Below are positions 7,607 to 17,408 of a stretch of DNA of 64,000 nucleotides, one piece after another. The stretch is from assembly GCA_023428695.1 (NCBI GenBank), contig JAEYWY010000035.1, forward strand, positions 248,001 to 312,000. Direction: 5' to 3'. The position numbers were made by a program, and so were the translations under genes. The DNA comes from Bacteroidota bacterium. GTDB taxonomy: Bacteria > Bacteroidota > Bacteroidia > Cytophagales > Cyclobacteriaceae. How positions within the stretch are numbered: position 1 is the first letter of the stretch; each line of letters opens with the position of its first letter. The notes beneath the pieces were generated by a model. The model made no database searches. It saw only the letters and a list, made by a program, of their open reading frames with translations, and had not been told where the DNA came from.

Positions 7607-8417
7607 TTATGCGTGCCGGATTGTTCACGATCGCATTAAAGACGACTTCGAGGTTCATATGCGTTTCATCGCCCGTCAGGTTTTCCGAAACAACCGTGTA
7701 GCCTCCCAGGTAGGATTCAGAATAAATCGCGTTGTCATCCACGGCGTTTTCACGCGTGATGCTGAGTCTTGAACTGATACTTTCGCAAGTTTCGAAGAAG
7801 ACCACCTTTCCTTCATCGAGGATAATTACCGGGTCGATGAGATTTTCCATATCACGCACCTGATGCGTTGAGATGATAAACGTTCGTTCATCATTTATCG
7901 CATTAGCTATGATTTTTCTGAAACGACTTTTCGACGGGATATCCAGCCCGTTAGTGGGTTCGTCAAGGACCAGTAGTCTGCAGTCGGTGGCAAGTCCGAA
8001 TGAAACGAGAAAGTTTTTTTTCTGCCCATATGAAAGCTCGGAAAGCTTCTGTACGGTGGAAAGCCCGAATGACGTAATGTACTCCCGGAACAGTTCGTGA
8101 TTAAATCGCGGGTAGAACGGACTGTACAACTTCTCATATACACCAATGCGAATGCCGGGAAGATCAAACTCTTCAGTAATGAAAAAGGCTTCACGCAGAA
8201 AGTGAGGTTCGCGCGTACCGGGCGAATATCCCAATACCTTAAGTGAGCCATCGTCAGGGAACAACAGACCGGTGAGCAACTTTAGCAGCGTCGACTTTCC
8301 TGATCCATTCTTTCCAAGCAGTCCATATATATAGCCCGAAGGCATACTTGCAGTCAAATCGCGAAACAGCGGTAACTTTTTGTTATACGAGAATGCAAGG
8401 TTGTTAAGTGTGATCAT
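7563..8417 (-). CDS. ABC transporter ATP-binding protein (YtrB-like)
   Basis: A 284-residue ATPase. Walker A is GKNGSGKST (about 36-44), the signature motif is the variant LSYGQKKN, Walker B is LLVLDEPTNGLD and the switch histidine lies in STHQVRD. The C-terminal 80 residues form a non-ATPase extension as in YtrB/BcrA-type subunits. First gene of a four-gene operon (ATPase, permease, GntR, GIN protein). Such transporters usually act in antibiotic or cell-wall stress defence; the substrate is not known here. Confidence 0.92.
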   Translation of the reverse strand: MITLNNLAFSYNKKLPLFRDLTASMPSGYIYGLLGKNGSGKSTLLKLLTGLLFPDDGSLKVLGYSPGTREPHFLREAFFITEEFDLPGIRIGVYEKLYSPFYPRFNHELFREYITSFGLSTVQKLSELSYGQKKNFLVSFGLATDCRLLVLDEPTNGLDIPSKSRFRKIIANAINDERTFIISTHQVRDMENLIDPVIILDEGKVVFFETCESISSRLSITRENAVDDNAIYSESYLGGYTVVSENLTGDETHMNLEVVFNAIVNNPARISEIFKIKRNAGKVF

Positions 8418-8467
8418 AGGTGTACTACTTAACTAATACACTACAATGGTACGGGTAAAACCGCTTC

Positions 8468-8493
8468 CAACCAAAAAGGGTTGCTTTTTTTTG
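8468..8493 (+). terminator. Terminator-like hairpin upstream of the YbjN-like gene
   Basis: CAACC-AAAAAG-GGTTG followed by an eight-T run. It lies between two divergent genes, so it is not the end of either; it could sit in the leader of the 8620 gene. Stem is only 5 bp. Confidence 0.25.
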
Positions 8494-8619
8494 TAGCTTT
8501 TTCGTTGAAATGCGGGGGTATCGAGCCTGCGCATGGTTCGGCCGCGTCGCCCGGGCTTTTTAAATTCAGGTAATTCCCTTAGATTTTACTTCCAATTTCC
8601 TCACCTAACCCCTTTACGT

Positions 8620-9078
8620 ATGGACCAACCCATTCAGCATTACTACAATCTGGTAGAAGAAACGTTATCGGATTACAACATCCACCCGCCAACAGCCCGC
8701 GGACAACAACCCGGGCAATGGAATCTTAAACTTGGATCTGCCAGTGTGTGGGTTGACGTTTTTCAATCGAAGGACGCGAACGGCAATCTTGTTCAGAATG
8801 GCTACTTCCAGGTTCTTGCGCCTGTATGTGATGTGCCGGTGAACAATCAACATCTTTTTACGAAAGAGCTGCTTGAGATCAACCACTCGTTGTACGGCGT
8901 ATCGTTCACAATCTTTAAAGAGAAGGCATACATCAAAGCAATCCGCGAATTGCAGGGGCTTGATAAGTCCGAGATCCGCGCAACGTTTGATCGCGTGGGC
9001 ATTTATGCAGATGATTGGGATGACAAACTGCGCCAGAAATATTTTGCTTTCGCTGAAGGCGGCAGTGCGCCTGCATAA
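8620..9078 (+). CDS. YbjN-domain protein
   Basis: A 152-residue soluble protein (ATG at 8620, MDQPIQHYYNLVEE). The mature sequence follows the YbjN/type III secretion chaperone-like alpha/beta pattern: an N-terminal helix, a beta hairpin around WNLKLGSASVWVDVF, then QVLAPVCDVPVN and the helix LFTKELLEINHSLYGVSF, and a C-terminal helix. No signal peptide. Function of the family is poorly defined. It is convergent with the antiporter gene, only 4 nt apart. Confidence 0.75.
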   Translation: MDQPIQHYYNLVEETLSDYNIHPPTARGQQPGQWNLKLGSASVWVDVFQSKDANGNLVQNGYFQVLAPVCDVPVNNQHLFTKELLEINHSLYGVSFTIFKEKAYIKAIRELQGLDKSEIRATFDRVGIYADDWDDKLRQKYFAFAEGGSAPA

Positions 9079-9082
9079 GGAT

Positions 9083-10045
9083 TTACTCCATTCCAACTAA
9101 CATAAGCGTGTACGCAACGTAGGCGCCGAGGAACAACGCTGCCTCCGGTCGGTCCAGCCGTCGTTGCTTCAACGTGAACATAAAGATCATCAAAGCCACT
9201 GTTGCACCACCCAGCACGTAAAGATCAAAATTCATCGATGGATTGTATGCGATGGGACTGACAAATCCTGTCACGGGTAGTATGAAAAAGAAGTTGAAGA
9301 TGTTTGATCCAACGACGTTCCCGATGGCAATGTCGGCGTTTTTCCGATACGCCGCCATCGCGGACGTTGCAAGTTCGGGGAGCGATGTTCCCGCGGCGAG
9401 AATAGTGAGACCGATGATCTTTTCGCTCAGACCAAATTCCTGCGCCAATAAAATTGCGTTGTCGACGACAAGTTTGCCTCCCCCAACAAGCATGGCAAGT
9501 CCACCTATAACCATACCGGCGGCCACGGGAAAGCTGTAAATCCTGATGGTACCGTTTTCGCCATTGGGCTCCGACGTTTTCATCGTACGATAGATATACA
9601 GAAGAAAGCCGAAAAAACACAAAAGCAGTATAGCGCTGTCAGGGCGACTGAGCAATGACTTTGCGCTACCGTAGATCAGCGTGTCGTTAACGAGAAGAAA
9701 AACGAATCCCGCAGCCAATAGTGACAGCGGGACTTCAAATTTCACTGTATTGCGTTGTACAGTCAGCGGGCAGATCAGACCCGCGACACCGAGAATAAAC
9801 AACATATTGAAGTTGTTGCTGCCAATGACGTTTCCGAATGAGGCATCAGCTTTTCCATCCATGGCTGCCATGAGGCTGACTATTAGTTCGGGTGTCGATG
9901 TACCAAAGGCAACAACGGTAAGACCAATTGCGAGATTTGAAACGCCAAATGTTTTTGCTGCGGATGACGCCCCACTAACCAGAAAATCGGCGCCCTTGAT
10001 AAGAATAGCAAAGCCGGCCAGAAGAAGCAGAAACGGAAAAATCAT
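9083..10045 (-). CDS. Calcium/sodium antiporter, YrbG type (CaCA superfamily)
   Basis: A 320-residue protein with about ten membrane segments. The two inverted alpha-repeats are plain: GLTVVAFGTSTPEL near residue 43 and GLTILAAGTSLPEL near residue 207, each with the ion-binding glutamate, and each followed by a GNVxGSN motif (GNVIGSNNFN and GNVVGSNIFN). It exchanges Ca2+ or K+ for Na+ across the inner membrane. Length is normal for YrbG. Single gene. Confidence 0.93.
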   Translation of the reverse strand: MIFPFLLLLAGFAILIKGADFLVSGASSAAKTFGVSNLAIGLTVVAFGTSTPELIVSLMAAMDGKADASFGNVIGSNNFNMLFILGVAGLICPLTVQRNTVKFEVPLSLLAAGFVFLLVNDTLIYGSAKSLLSRPDSAILLLCFFGFLLYIYRTMKTSEPNGENGTIRIYSFPVAAGMVIGGLAMLVGGGKLVVDNAILLAQEFGLSEKIIGLTILAAGTSLPELATSAMAAYRKNADIAIGNVVGSNIFNFFFILPVTGFVSPIAYNPSMNFDLYVLGGATVALMIFMFTLKQRRLDRPEAALFLGAYVAYTLMLVGME

Positions 10046-10210
10046 GCAAGTTTAGGTCGAGGTAATTCAACAAAGATATCGGTTATTTTCAGGTGGCGTC
10101 GGCGGCCCTTTCAAAAATTTTCCTGAAACAGTGTCCGAATACCGAGGCAGGGGTGACTCCTTCCATTTCGATTCTCCTTACCTTGTCCCACACTCCAAGC
10201 GAAAGATCAG

Positions 10211-10702
10211 ATGAAAAAACTACTCCTGTCGGCACTCCTCGTGATTTTCTTTTACACTGCGTCAGCTCAATCCGACACCACTGCATGGTTTGATTTCTGG
10301 ATCGGCGAATGGGCATTAACATGGAAGGACGCCAAGGGCAATGTCGTTCATGGCCAAAACAAAATTTCAAAGGTTCACGACGGAAGAGTAATCCTTGAGG
10401 AATTCAGCGCACCTTCCATATCCTATACCGGCTCAAGCTATTCCGTTTTCAATCCACAACAAAAGGAATGGAAGCAAACCTGGGTCGACAGCCAGGGCGG
10501 TTACATTACACTTACCGGACGTAAAGAAGGTGAGACTCGAATCTTCGAAACAACCGATCCATTGATCCGCGGCAATGATCAGCTTCTCTTCCGGATGATC
10601 TTTCATTCCATAGCACCTGAAAGTTTTGTCTGGGAATGGCAATCCACGAGCGACAACAAAACGTGGAAAACAGCCTGGAAAATTGAGTACAAGAAGAAAT
10701 AA
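10211..10702 (+). CDS. Secreted DUF1579-like protein
   Basis: A 163-residue protein with a Sec signal (MKKLLLSALLVIFFYTASAQ). The mature part begins WFDFWIGEWALTW, a lipocalin-like start seen in many secreted Bacteroidota proteins that estimate as DUF1579 or related beta-barrels, and continues in alternating beta-strand pattern (SYSVFNPQQKEWKQTWVDSQG). An AGAT-type Shine-Dalgarno-like sequence precedes the ATG. Ligand and function unknown. Confidence 0.8.
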   Translation: MKKLLLSALLVIFFYTASAQSDTTAWFDFWIGEWALTWKDAKGNVVHGQNKISKVHDGRVILEEFSAPSISYTGSSYSVFNPQQKEWKQTWVDSQGGYITLTGRKEGETRIFETTDPLIRGNDQLLFRMIFHSIAPESFVWEWQSTSDNKTWKTAWKIEYKKK

Positions 10703-10856
10703 TATTACCTCAACCCAGTTTGGTGTCGCAGCCTCATTCTCGAGCAAGAATCAAGCGTTCAACAACAAAAAGCCCGATTTTTGGGGTCTGTTCTGATGTT
10801 TTAGGTGGCCCCCGTGAGAAGTAAAGCCTCTTCTCCGCTTTTCATCTTTCAAAAAG

Positions 10857-10876
10857 AGTCATTATATTACATGACT
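10857..10876. promoter_or_regulatory. Inverted repeat upstream of the giant T9SS substrate
   Basis: AGTCAT-TATATTAC-ATGACT, 6-bp arms, ending 10 nt before the ATG at 10887. It could be an operator or a hairpin covering the translation start. Confidence 0.3.
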
Positions 10877-10886
10877 GTTTATAGTT

Positions 10887-13800
10887 ATGATAACCCGGTT
10901 CCCTAACCCGTCGGGTCTCACGTCGAGCGTTCGCTCGCAGCAGTGGCTTGCTTCTGCCTTCGTCCTTTTTTTTCTAATCGCTGCGTCTTCTTTGAAGGCG
11001 CAGCTGCCAACAAAGACCGCCCCACCGCATGAAGTTGGCTTCGAGGAAAACCGCGGTCAATTTCTGAACAAGAGCGGTAACAGGAGCGATGATGTTCTGT
11101 ATGTTTTCAGTGACAAAACAATCACGCTCTACTTCCACGCAACAGGTGTCACGCATACCTGGGAAAATGATGCCCAGGGCTCTGCTATCGACGAAGCTAC
11201 CGGATTGATTGTTGCCGGCGAAAACAATGCGCATATCACCATCCCTTCACAGACTTCAGTAAGAATGGAATGGATCGGATCAAATCCCGGTGTACAAATT
11301 ACCGGAGAAGAGCCGCTGACATCGTATACAAACTATTATCTTGATCATTGTCCCGACGGCATCCTCAACGTTCGTAAGTTTCAGCGGCTGGTTTACAAAA
11401 ATATTTATCCGAATACGGATGTCGTTTATTACCTGCACGACGGTCATATAAAATATGATGTGATACTGCATCCGGGTGCGCGCATGCGTGACGTGCGATA
11501 TCAATACCGTGGTGATCATACGCTGATATTGGATGATAATGAGTTGAAGTTGAGTACGCGGTCGGGATATCTTCAGGAGAGTAAACCTGTCGGATGGAAT
11601 GATTCGGGAGAAGTTCTTTTTTCGTATGCTGTCGATTACCCGCACAGCGTCATTTCATTCACTTCGCCTTCTATTGAGGCTGATCAACCTGTAAGAGAAG
11701 AAACAACAATTGACCCGGTGCTCATCTGGGGGAGCTACCTTGGCGGAACAAGCGTTGAATATGGTTACGGAACTGCAATTGACGCGACCGGAAACGTGTA
11801 TATGACCGGTTGGGCACAAAGCGCGTCAGCAGTCGCAAGCCCGGGTGCGCATCAAACATCGGTGGGTGGCTCAGCTGACGCGTTTCTCGCCAAAATGAAC
11901 TCGGCAGGTGCGTTACTCTGGTGTACGTACTACGGTGGTACTGGCGAGGATGTCGGTCGAGACGTGGTCGTTGACGCTTCCGGAAATGTTTATGTCGCAG
12001 GTCAGACCGCCAGCAATAATGCAATAGGCGCGGGAGCTGGCTTTCAGACAACATTGGGAGGAGGCATCGATGGATTCGTCGCAAGGTTTACAAGTGCAGG
12101 TGTGCGAACCTGGGGAAGTTATCTGGGTGGCACCGGCAATGATTATGGTCGCAAGCTGGTAGTCGGTGGTTCATCAGTTTACCTGATGGGCTACACGGCA
12201 AGCACTACCGGAGTGGCTACTGCAGGTAGTCATCAGACCACGTATGGTGGGGGCGCAAGCGACTCGTTTGTCGCAAGTATCAGTGATGCGGGATCATTAA
12301 ACTGGTGCAGCTACTTTGGCGGCACCGGCGATGAAGAAAGCTGGGCCGGTGGAATCAGCGGCGGCGTGGTCTATCTCGCCGGGAATACAACAAGTACATC
12401 GGGAGTAGCAACACCCGGAAGTTATCAGACGAATAACGCAGGTGTGTCCGACGCATTCATCGCAGCGTTTTCAACTGCGGGTACCTTCCAGGGAGCGACG
12501 TACTTCGGCGGCAGCGATGAAGATATTGTACGCGGTTTTGCCATTGACGGAAATGGGAACATGTATATCTCGGGACAAACAAAAAGTCTAAACGGAATTT
12601 CCACTCCAAACGCTTCTCAACCCAATAAAGCCGGGACGGCTGCCGACTACGACGCTTTCCTTGCAAAGTTCAGTTCGATTAACACGAGAGTCTGGTCGAC
12701 CTACATCGGCGGACCGGGGAATGATGTTGGTCGCGGACTTGCAATTGATGATGGGAACAATATCTATCAGGTGGGAAACACTAATAGTACCACCGGGATC
12801 AGCGGAGGATGGGGATATCAAAGCAGCTTTGGAGGCGGAACAAATGACGGGTTTTTCGTCAAGTTTTATTCTACAGGTGAGCGCCTCTGGGGAAGTTACT
12901 ATGGTAATACCGGTGATGACTATCTTATAGCAGCAACCGTTCATGGGACCTCAGGCCGCCTCATTATGGTGGGACAGACTACCAGCACAACCGGCATCGC
13001 AACGGCCGGAACACATCAGAGCACATTCGGTGGCAACTGGGACGCATACATGGTTGTCATGGATGCAGTTGAGGAAACGATTTTGTATTCCCGCCAAAGC
13101 GGGGCATGGTCAGATGCGAATACCTGGTCTGTTGTCGGGCACAACGGACCCCCTGGTGGAGTCTTTGCAACCGGCACTGACGCCATCATCGGCAATGGCC
13201 ATACGGTTACCCTTACCAGCGACGACGGTCTGTGGACAAACCAACTGGGGGTATACATCGAGGACGGGGCCACACTCGATGCGAATGGATTCACTATGAG
13301 TGTAACCGGGACGTTAACGATAAACGGCTCATTCATCAACGGCTCCCTGGCAGGTAGCTACGACCTTTGGTCAAACCAGCCTTATGTTACCGTTGACTAT
13401 CTCAACTGCGGTATTGAGGGATGGGGCGGGGCCTCCTGCACTTTGAATACAGACGTTATTGCGCTCCAGGGCAGCATATCAATTGACGGTGCTACTATTG
13501 ATACCAACGGTCACGAAATCTGCAACGCAGCCGGAGTACCGCCGATATCTCCCGTGTTCTCCTCACCGCAGTCAAACGCGGTCACGCTGTCCTGGACTCC
13601 GGGACCGGGTAGCGCATTCGTTGTGGTGCGCGAGGGATCGACGTCAGAGAAACCAGAATTTGCCACCACGTATAATGCCAACGCCGTATTTGGGTCCGGC
13701 GACGACCTCGGCAGTGGCAACTTTGTTGTTTACGACGGCACAGGTACATCTGTAACCATCTCTGGTCTCAGCCCGGAAACAACCTACGAGTTCGATCTTT

Positions 13801-16286
13801 ACACGCACACCAATGACGTTGGCGGATGCTATACCGTAAGCAATTATCAGTTCGCAATGTTTACGACATGTGCGAATATCCCGGCTCCCGGAAAACTTGG
13901 CGACTCGGAATACTGCGTGGGCGATGATCCCCCTGCAATTCTCGTCGACATTCCCCCCTCGGGTCACACGATCAGCTGGTTCGCCGATGCTACGGGGACG
14001 ACTCCCGCAACGGGCACGGTCTCGGGAACGTACAACGAGTTTTTTACACCGTCGGCATCCGGAACATACTACGCACAAATGGTTGAAACATTGACAGGTT
14101 GCGCAGGGTCTGCATTGACTGCGGTATCACTCATCCAGCATCCTGCGCTTTTTCCCGGTACACCTTCGGGCGCTGCAACTGTCTGCGAGGGCGGTGACCC
14201 CGCTGTACTCGACGGTGGAACTCCGTCCGGTGGTTCTGGCAACTACTGGTACCGATGGGCGTCTTCCACAGTCCCAGGAGGGCCTTACATGATTATGAAC
14301 GACGCCACCGATCCCACGTATGATCCACCCCCGGGAATCATAATGACGATGTACTATACCCGAACCGTCTACTCCGGAACCTGTTCTGCAACCACCGATG
14401 ACATTGAAATAGAAGTCGTCGCGCCACCCGCGATCACGGTGCAACCATCAAATCAGGCCGTATGTGCGGATGGTACCGTCACATTCAACGTCACCGCTAC
14501 TGGCACAGCGCTGACCTATCGCTGGCAGGCAGACGTCGGCTCGGGATTCAGCGATCTTTCGGATAATGCGGTATATGCCGGAACTGCAACGAACACGCTA
14601 CAGATTCTCAATCCCACAGGATTAAACAACGCACGATATCAATGCGTGGTGACTTCGTCAGGTACGTGCAACCTGCCGTCTTCGATAGCCGTGCTAGCTG
14701 TTAATCCACTTCCTTCCGCAACACCCCAGGTCGCAACATTTTGCGAAACAATCGCTGGGTCAGGTATTGCAACGCTTAACCTTACGTTGATTGACGCGCT
14801 GATAGCAGGAGGCGTGCCTGGCCTGACGGTGAACTGGTTTGCCGACGCCAACCTCACCATTCCGATAGCGGCCCCCACCGCAGCATCTGCAGACAATGGC
14901 ACCATCTTCCATGCGCGTGTCTCAAACGCGTCCTCGTGTTTCGCTTCCGCCGGCCTGACGGTAACTGTAAATGGACGACCAATAGTAACCGGTATCACAG
15001 ACGTGTCAATTTGCAGTGGCACCTCACCTTCGATTACTTTTAATTCCAACCAGCCCGGAACAACGTATACGTGGACCGTTAATATAACGGGCACAATAGG
15101 CGGTGCAGCAGATGGGTCAGGTTCGGGTATCAATCAAACGTTAACCAACAGTGGTCCAACGGCCGGAACGGTAACCTACAATGTCACTCCGCGCGTTAAT
15201 ACCTGCGATGGTCCGACATTCTCACAATCTGTCGATGTTGATCCCATACCCACTGCTTACAATGTATCCGGCGGCGGCGAGGTTTGTTCGGGTTCGCCAG
15301 GCGTAGCGGTGGCGCTAAGCAACTCACAACCAGGCGTAACTTATTCACTTCTCCTGAATAACGTACCTACTGCTGCTACTTCAACTCCGGGCGGAGGTCA
15401 ATTCTCCTTCCCCAATGTCACCGCACCGGGAACATACACCGTCAGAGGCGCCACCGCCCTCGGATGTGCAAATGATATGTCGGGATCGGCAGTTGTGACC
15501 GTGAATGCTGCGCCCTCAGGAGGAACTCTCACATCAGCGGACCCGGAAATTTGTGTTGGCGAATCGACAACGTTCACTCTGTCGGGCGTAAGCGGTGATC
15601 CCACTTCTTTCAACTGGACATTACCTCCTGGTGTTCAGGAGTCGTCGCGGAACAACAACAGCATTATCCTCACCGGTGTCAGTGAGAGTACGGGGAACAT
15701 CTCGGTTACTCCTGTGAATTCATGCGGAAACGGAGCTGCGCTTACCGCATCCGTTGTTGTGAACTCCGCTCCGGAAGTTGCGATAAACCCGCCTTCTGAA
15801 GTATATGCACTTGACGAAGCTTCGTTCTCGTTCACCTCCACCATTAGTCCGGTCAGTGTTGCATGGGACTTTGGTGATGGTCAGACCTCAAACGATGACG
15901 AAGTGCTGATCACTTACGCCAATGAAGGAACATATACGGTAACTCTTGAGGTTATCGCCGCGAATAATTGCAGCGATGTCGCGAGCCGGCAAATCAATGT
16001 GGCTCCGCCCATTCAGATGGAGGACTCTGCTATCAAGAATGTCGTGACCGCGAATGGCGACGGCCACAACGATGTACTCTATATCGACGGCATCGAACGC
16101 TTTCCGGACAACGAAGTCATCGTGATGAACCGCTGGGGCAGCGAAGTGTACAGGAAAAAAGGATACGCCAACGATTGGGACCTCAGGAAGGATGACAAAT
16201 ACATTCCGGCGGGCAATTACGTGTGCATAGTCAAATACAACGGCAAAGTGCTTTCCAGAACGATCACCGTATTAAAAGACAACTGA
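10887..16286 (+). CDS. Giant exported SBBP-repeat/Ig/PKD protein with type B T9SS sorting domain
   Basis: A 1799-residue protein. A long N-terminal signal (hydrophobic core WLASAFVLFFLIAASSLKA) is followed by a DUF7948-like domain (about 45-275, HEVGFEENRGQF), then seven SBBP repeats (about 278-730), a carbohydrate-module-like region, a fibronectin-III/Ig-rich segment (about 880-1000) and several Ig-like units with paired cysteines. Near the C-terminus is a PKD domain (WDFGDGQTS, about 1640-1720) and then the CHU_C/gliding type B sorting signal (VTANGDGHNDVLYI, NRWGSEVY, PAGNYVCIVKYNGK). Such proteins cross the outer membrane through the T9SS and are anchored or released at the surface; adhesion is the likely role. 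The stop codon overlaps the start of the PorP/SprF gene. Confidence 0.93.
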   Translation: MITRFPNPSGLTSSVRSQQWLASAFVLFFLIAASSLKAQLPTKTAPPHEVGFEENRGQFLNKSGNRSDDVLYVFSDKTITLYFHATGVTHTWENDAQGSAIDEATGLIVAGENNAHITIPSQTSVRMEWIGSNPGVQITGEEPLTSYTNYYLDHCPDGILNVRKFQRLVYKNIYPNTDVVYYLHDGHIKYDVILHPGARMRDVRYQYRGDHTLILDDNELKLSTRSGYLQESKPVGWNDSGEVLFSYAVDYPHSVISFTSPSIEADQPVREETTIDPVLIWGSYLGGTSVEYGYGTAIDATGNVYMTGWAQSASAVASPGAHQTSVGGSADAFLAKMNSAGALLWCTYYGGTGEDVGRDVVVDASGNVYVAGQTASNNAIGAGAGFQTTLGGGIDGFVARFTSAGVRTWGSYLGGTGNDYGRKLVVGGSSVYLMGYTASTTGVATAGSHQTTYGGGASDSFVASISDAGSLNWCSYFGGTGDEESWAGGISGGVVYLAGNTTSTSGVATPGSYQTNNAGVSDAFIAAFSTAGTFQGATYFGGSDEDIVRGFAIDGNGNMYISGQTKSLNGISTPNASQPNKAGTAADYDAFLAKFSSINTRVWSTYIGGPGNDVGRGLAIDDGNNIYQVGNTNSTTGISGGWGYQSSFGGGTNDGFFVKFYSTGERLWGSYYGNTGDDYLIAATVHGTSGRLIMVGQTTSTTGIATAGTHQSTFGGNWDAYMVVMDAVEETILYSRQSGAWSDANTWSVVGHNGPPGGVFATGTDAIIGNGHTVTLTSDDGLWTNQLGVYIEDGATLDANGFTMSVTGTLTINGSFINGSLAGSYDLWSNQPYVTVDYLNCGIEGWGGASCTLNTDVIALQGSISIDGATIDTNGHEICNAAGVPPISPVFSSPQSNAVTLSWTPGPGSAFVVVREGSTSEKPEFATTYNANAVFGSGDDLGSGNFVVYDGTGTSVTISGLSPETTYEFDLYTHTNDVGGCYTVSNYQFAMFTTCANIPAPGKLGDSEYCVGDDPPAILVDIPPSGHTISWFADATGTTPATGTVSGTYNEFFTPSASGTYYAQMVETLTGCAGSALTAVSLIQHPALFPGTPSGAATVCEGGDPAVLDGGTPSGGSGNYWYRWASSTVPGGPYMIMNDATDPTYDPPPGIIMTMYYTRTVYSGTCSATTDDIEIEVVAPPAITVQPSNQAVCADGTVTFNVTATGTALTYRWQADVGSGFSDLSDNAVYAGTATNTLQILNPTGLNNARYQCVVTSSGTCNLPSSIAVLAVNPLPSATPQVATFCETIAGSGIATLNLTLIDALIAGGVPGLTVNWFADANLTIPIAAPTAASADNGTIFHARVSNASSCFASAGLTVTVNGRPIVTGITDVSICSGTSPSITFNSNQPGTTYTWTVNITGTIGGAADGSGSGINQTLTNSGPTAGTVTYNVTPRVNTCDGPTFSQSVDVDPIPTAYNVSGGGEVCSGSPGVAVALSNSQPGVTYSLLLNNVPTAATSTPGGGQFSFPNVTAPGTYTVRGATALGCANDMSGSAVVTVNAAPSGGTLTSADPEICVGESTTFTLSGVSGDPTSFNWTLPPGVQESSRNNNSIILTGVSESTGNISVTPVNSCGNGAALTASVVVNSAPEVAINPPSEVYALDEASFSFTSTISPVSVAWDFGDGQTSNDDEVLITYANEGTYTVTLEVIAANNCSDVASRQINVAPPIQMEDSAIKNVVTANGDGHNDVLYIDGIERFPDNEVIVMNRWGSEVYRKKGYANDWDLRKDDKYIPAGNYVCIVKYNGKVLSRTITVLKDN
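11721..13071 (+). repeat. Tandem SBBP repeats within the giant protein
   Basis: Seven units of about 60-65 codons, each opening with a W-[GS]-[ST]-Y-[LFY]-G-G-T-G-x-[DE] type phrase, then a valine-rich strand with DxxGNVY, a GxT-S-T-x-G-I/V phrase and an H/F-Q-[TS]-x-x-G-G segment. They would form a beta-propeller-like array. Confidence 0.85.
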
Positions 16287-17383
16287 TGGTGAAAAAGATT
16301 ATTACGTGCCTGTGTTTCCTTTCCCTCGCCGTCAGTCTGGCCGCGCAGGATATTCCGCTGTTCACACAAAAGCTGACGAATGCATTTCTGTACAATCCGT
16401 CGGTAGCGGGAAATACACTTGGTTCGGCCACGTTATCATATCGTAAACTCTGGTCTGCTATCGGAGACGCTCCTACAACCAGTTTTGTAAGTCTGCATAC
16501 TCCGTTTGGTCAACATCGCTTCGGCCTGGGTGTAAACTTCTTTCAGGATGAAATAAACTTCAGCAAGACAATTTACGGTTCCGCTGCTTTTGCATACCAT
16601 ATTCGTATAACGGACACACATTCATTCAGTCTTGGTGTCGCTGCAGAGTACAACAATCAGCGATTAAATTTCCGGCGCGCGGATGTAATCGACACGGAAG
16701 ATCCGCGACTCAACGGCGCGAACTCACTGGATCATGTCGACTTTTCCTTCGGCGGAAGCTACCGGACGAAGTTCATGCGAATCGGCGGGTCTGTGAACCG
16801 GTTCACCAACATGCTTGGCAATGACAGCACAACAATGTTTCCGGCATACTACACGGGCACACTACAGTTTATGCTTCCGCTTGCCGATGAAAGGCACCTC
16901 CTTGAACCCATGGCTACTTACCGAAGCAATGTATTCGGCTCGCCTCAGTTCGACGCAGGGATTTTCTACACCTATAATGATTTCGCAACAATAGGCGGGA
17001 GTTACCGGACCGGTGGAGTAATCAACGCAACGGCCGCCATCAAGCTTAATAAGCGACTGCTTGTCGGGCTGAGTCGCGATATGTTTATGGGGGATGTCGG
17101 ACAGGGCCTTGGCGCGTCATATGAGGTGACGGTTCGCTTTGATTTCAGCGATGAAAGCTTTTACCTCAATTCGCGGAACTCGCGTCAGATCAACAACAAC
17201 GCCATCAACATACGCCGTAAAACGCTTAACCGGTTCCCGCTCAGCAACAACGCGATGAAACAAAGCGCGAAGTACAAGAAGCTTGTAAAGAAGAAATCAT
17301 ACATGTCGCCCAACCATCGCATAAATGCAAGCAAAAAGTTGATGACGGTACGGACGAAACGCAAGCCTTACAAGCGTCGCTAG
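16286..17383 (+). CDS. PorP/SprF family type IX secretion membrane protein
   Basis: A 365-residue outer-membrane protein (ATG at 16286 overlaps the preceding TGA). Signal peptide MVKKIITCLCFLSLAVSLAAQ, then the family start DIPLFTQKLTNAFLYNPSVAG and the RKLWSAIGDAPTTSF phrase. PorP/SprF proteins pair with a large T9SS substrate encoded next door and help to retain or export it, exactly the arrangement here. Unusual: after the last beta-strand the protein ends in a strongly basic tail (about residues 310-365, rich in K and R) that most homologues I know lack. The tail would face the periplasm. Confidence 0.93.
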   Translation: MVKKIITCLCFLSLAVSLAAQDIPLFTQKLTNAFLYNPSVAGNTLGSATLSYRKLWSAIGDAPTTSFVSLHTPFGQHRFGLGVNFFQDEINFSKTIYGSAAFAYHIRITDTHSFSLGVAAEYNNQRLNFRRADVIDTEDPRLNGANSLDHVDFSFGGSYRTKFMRIGGSVNRFTNMLGNDSTTMFPAYYTGTLQFMLPLADERHLLEPMATYRSNVFGSPQFDAGIFYTYNDFATIGGSYRTGGVINATAAIKLNKRLLVGLSRDMFMGDVGQGLGASYEVTVRFDFSDESFYLNSRNSRQINNNAINIRRKTLNRFPLSNNAMKQSAKYKKLVKKKSYMSPNHRINASKKLMTVRTKRKPYKRR

Positions 17384-17408
17384 AAATGCGCCCGCAATCG
17401 AACTTCGA

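Noticed and set aside
14639..15133. 164-codon reverse frame inside the giant T9SS substrate
   Set aside because: Caused by the low stop frequency opposite Thr/Gly/Ser-rich coding; no independent support.
16223..16285. Upstream extension of the PorP/SprF gene
   Set aside because: It overlaps the end of the giant gene and would put 21 polar residues before an otherwise normal signal peptide.
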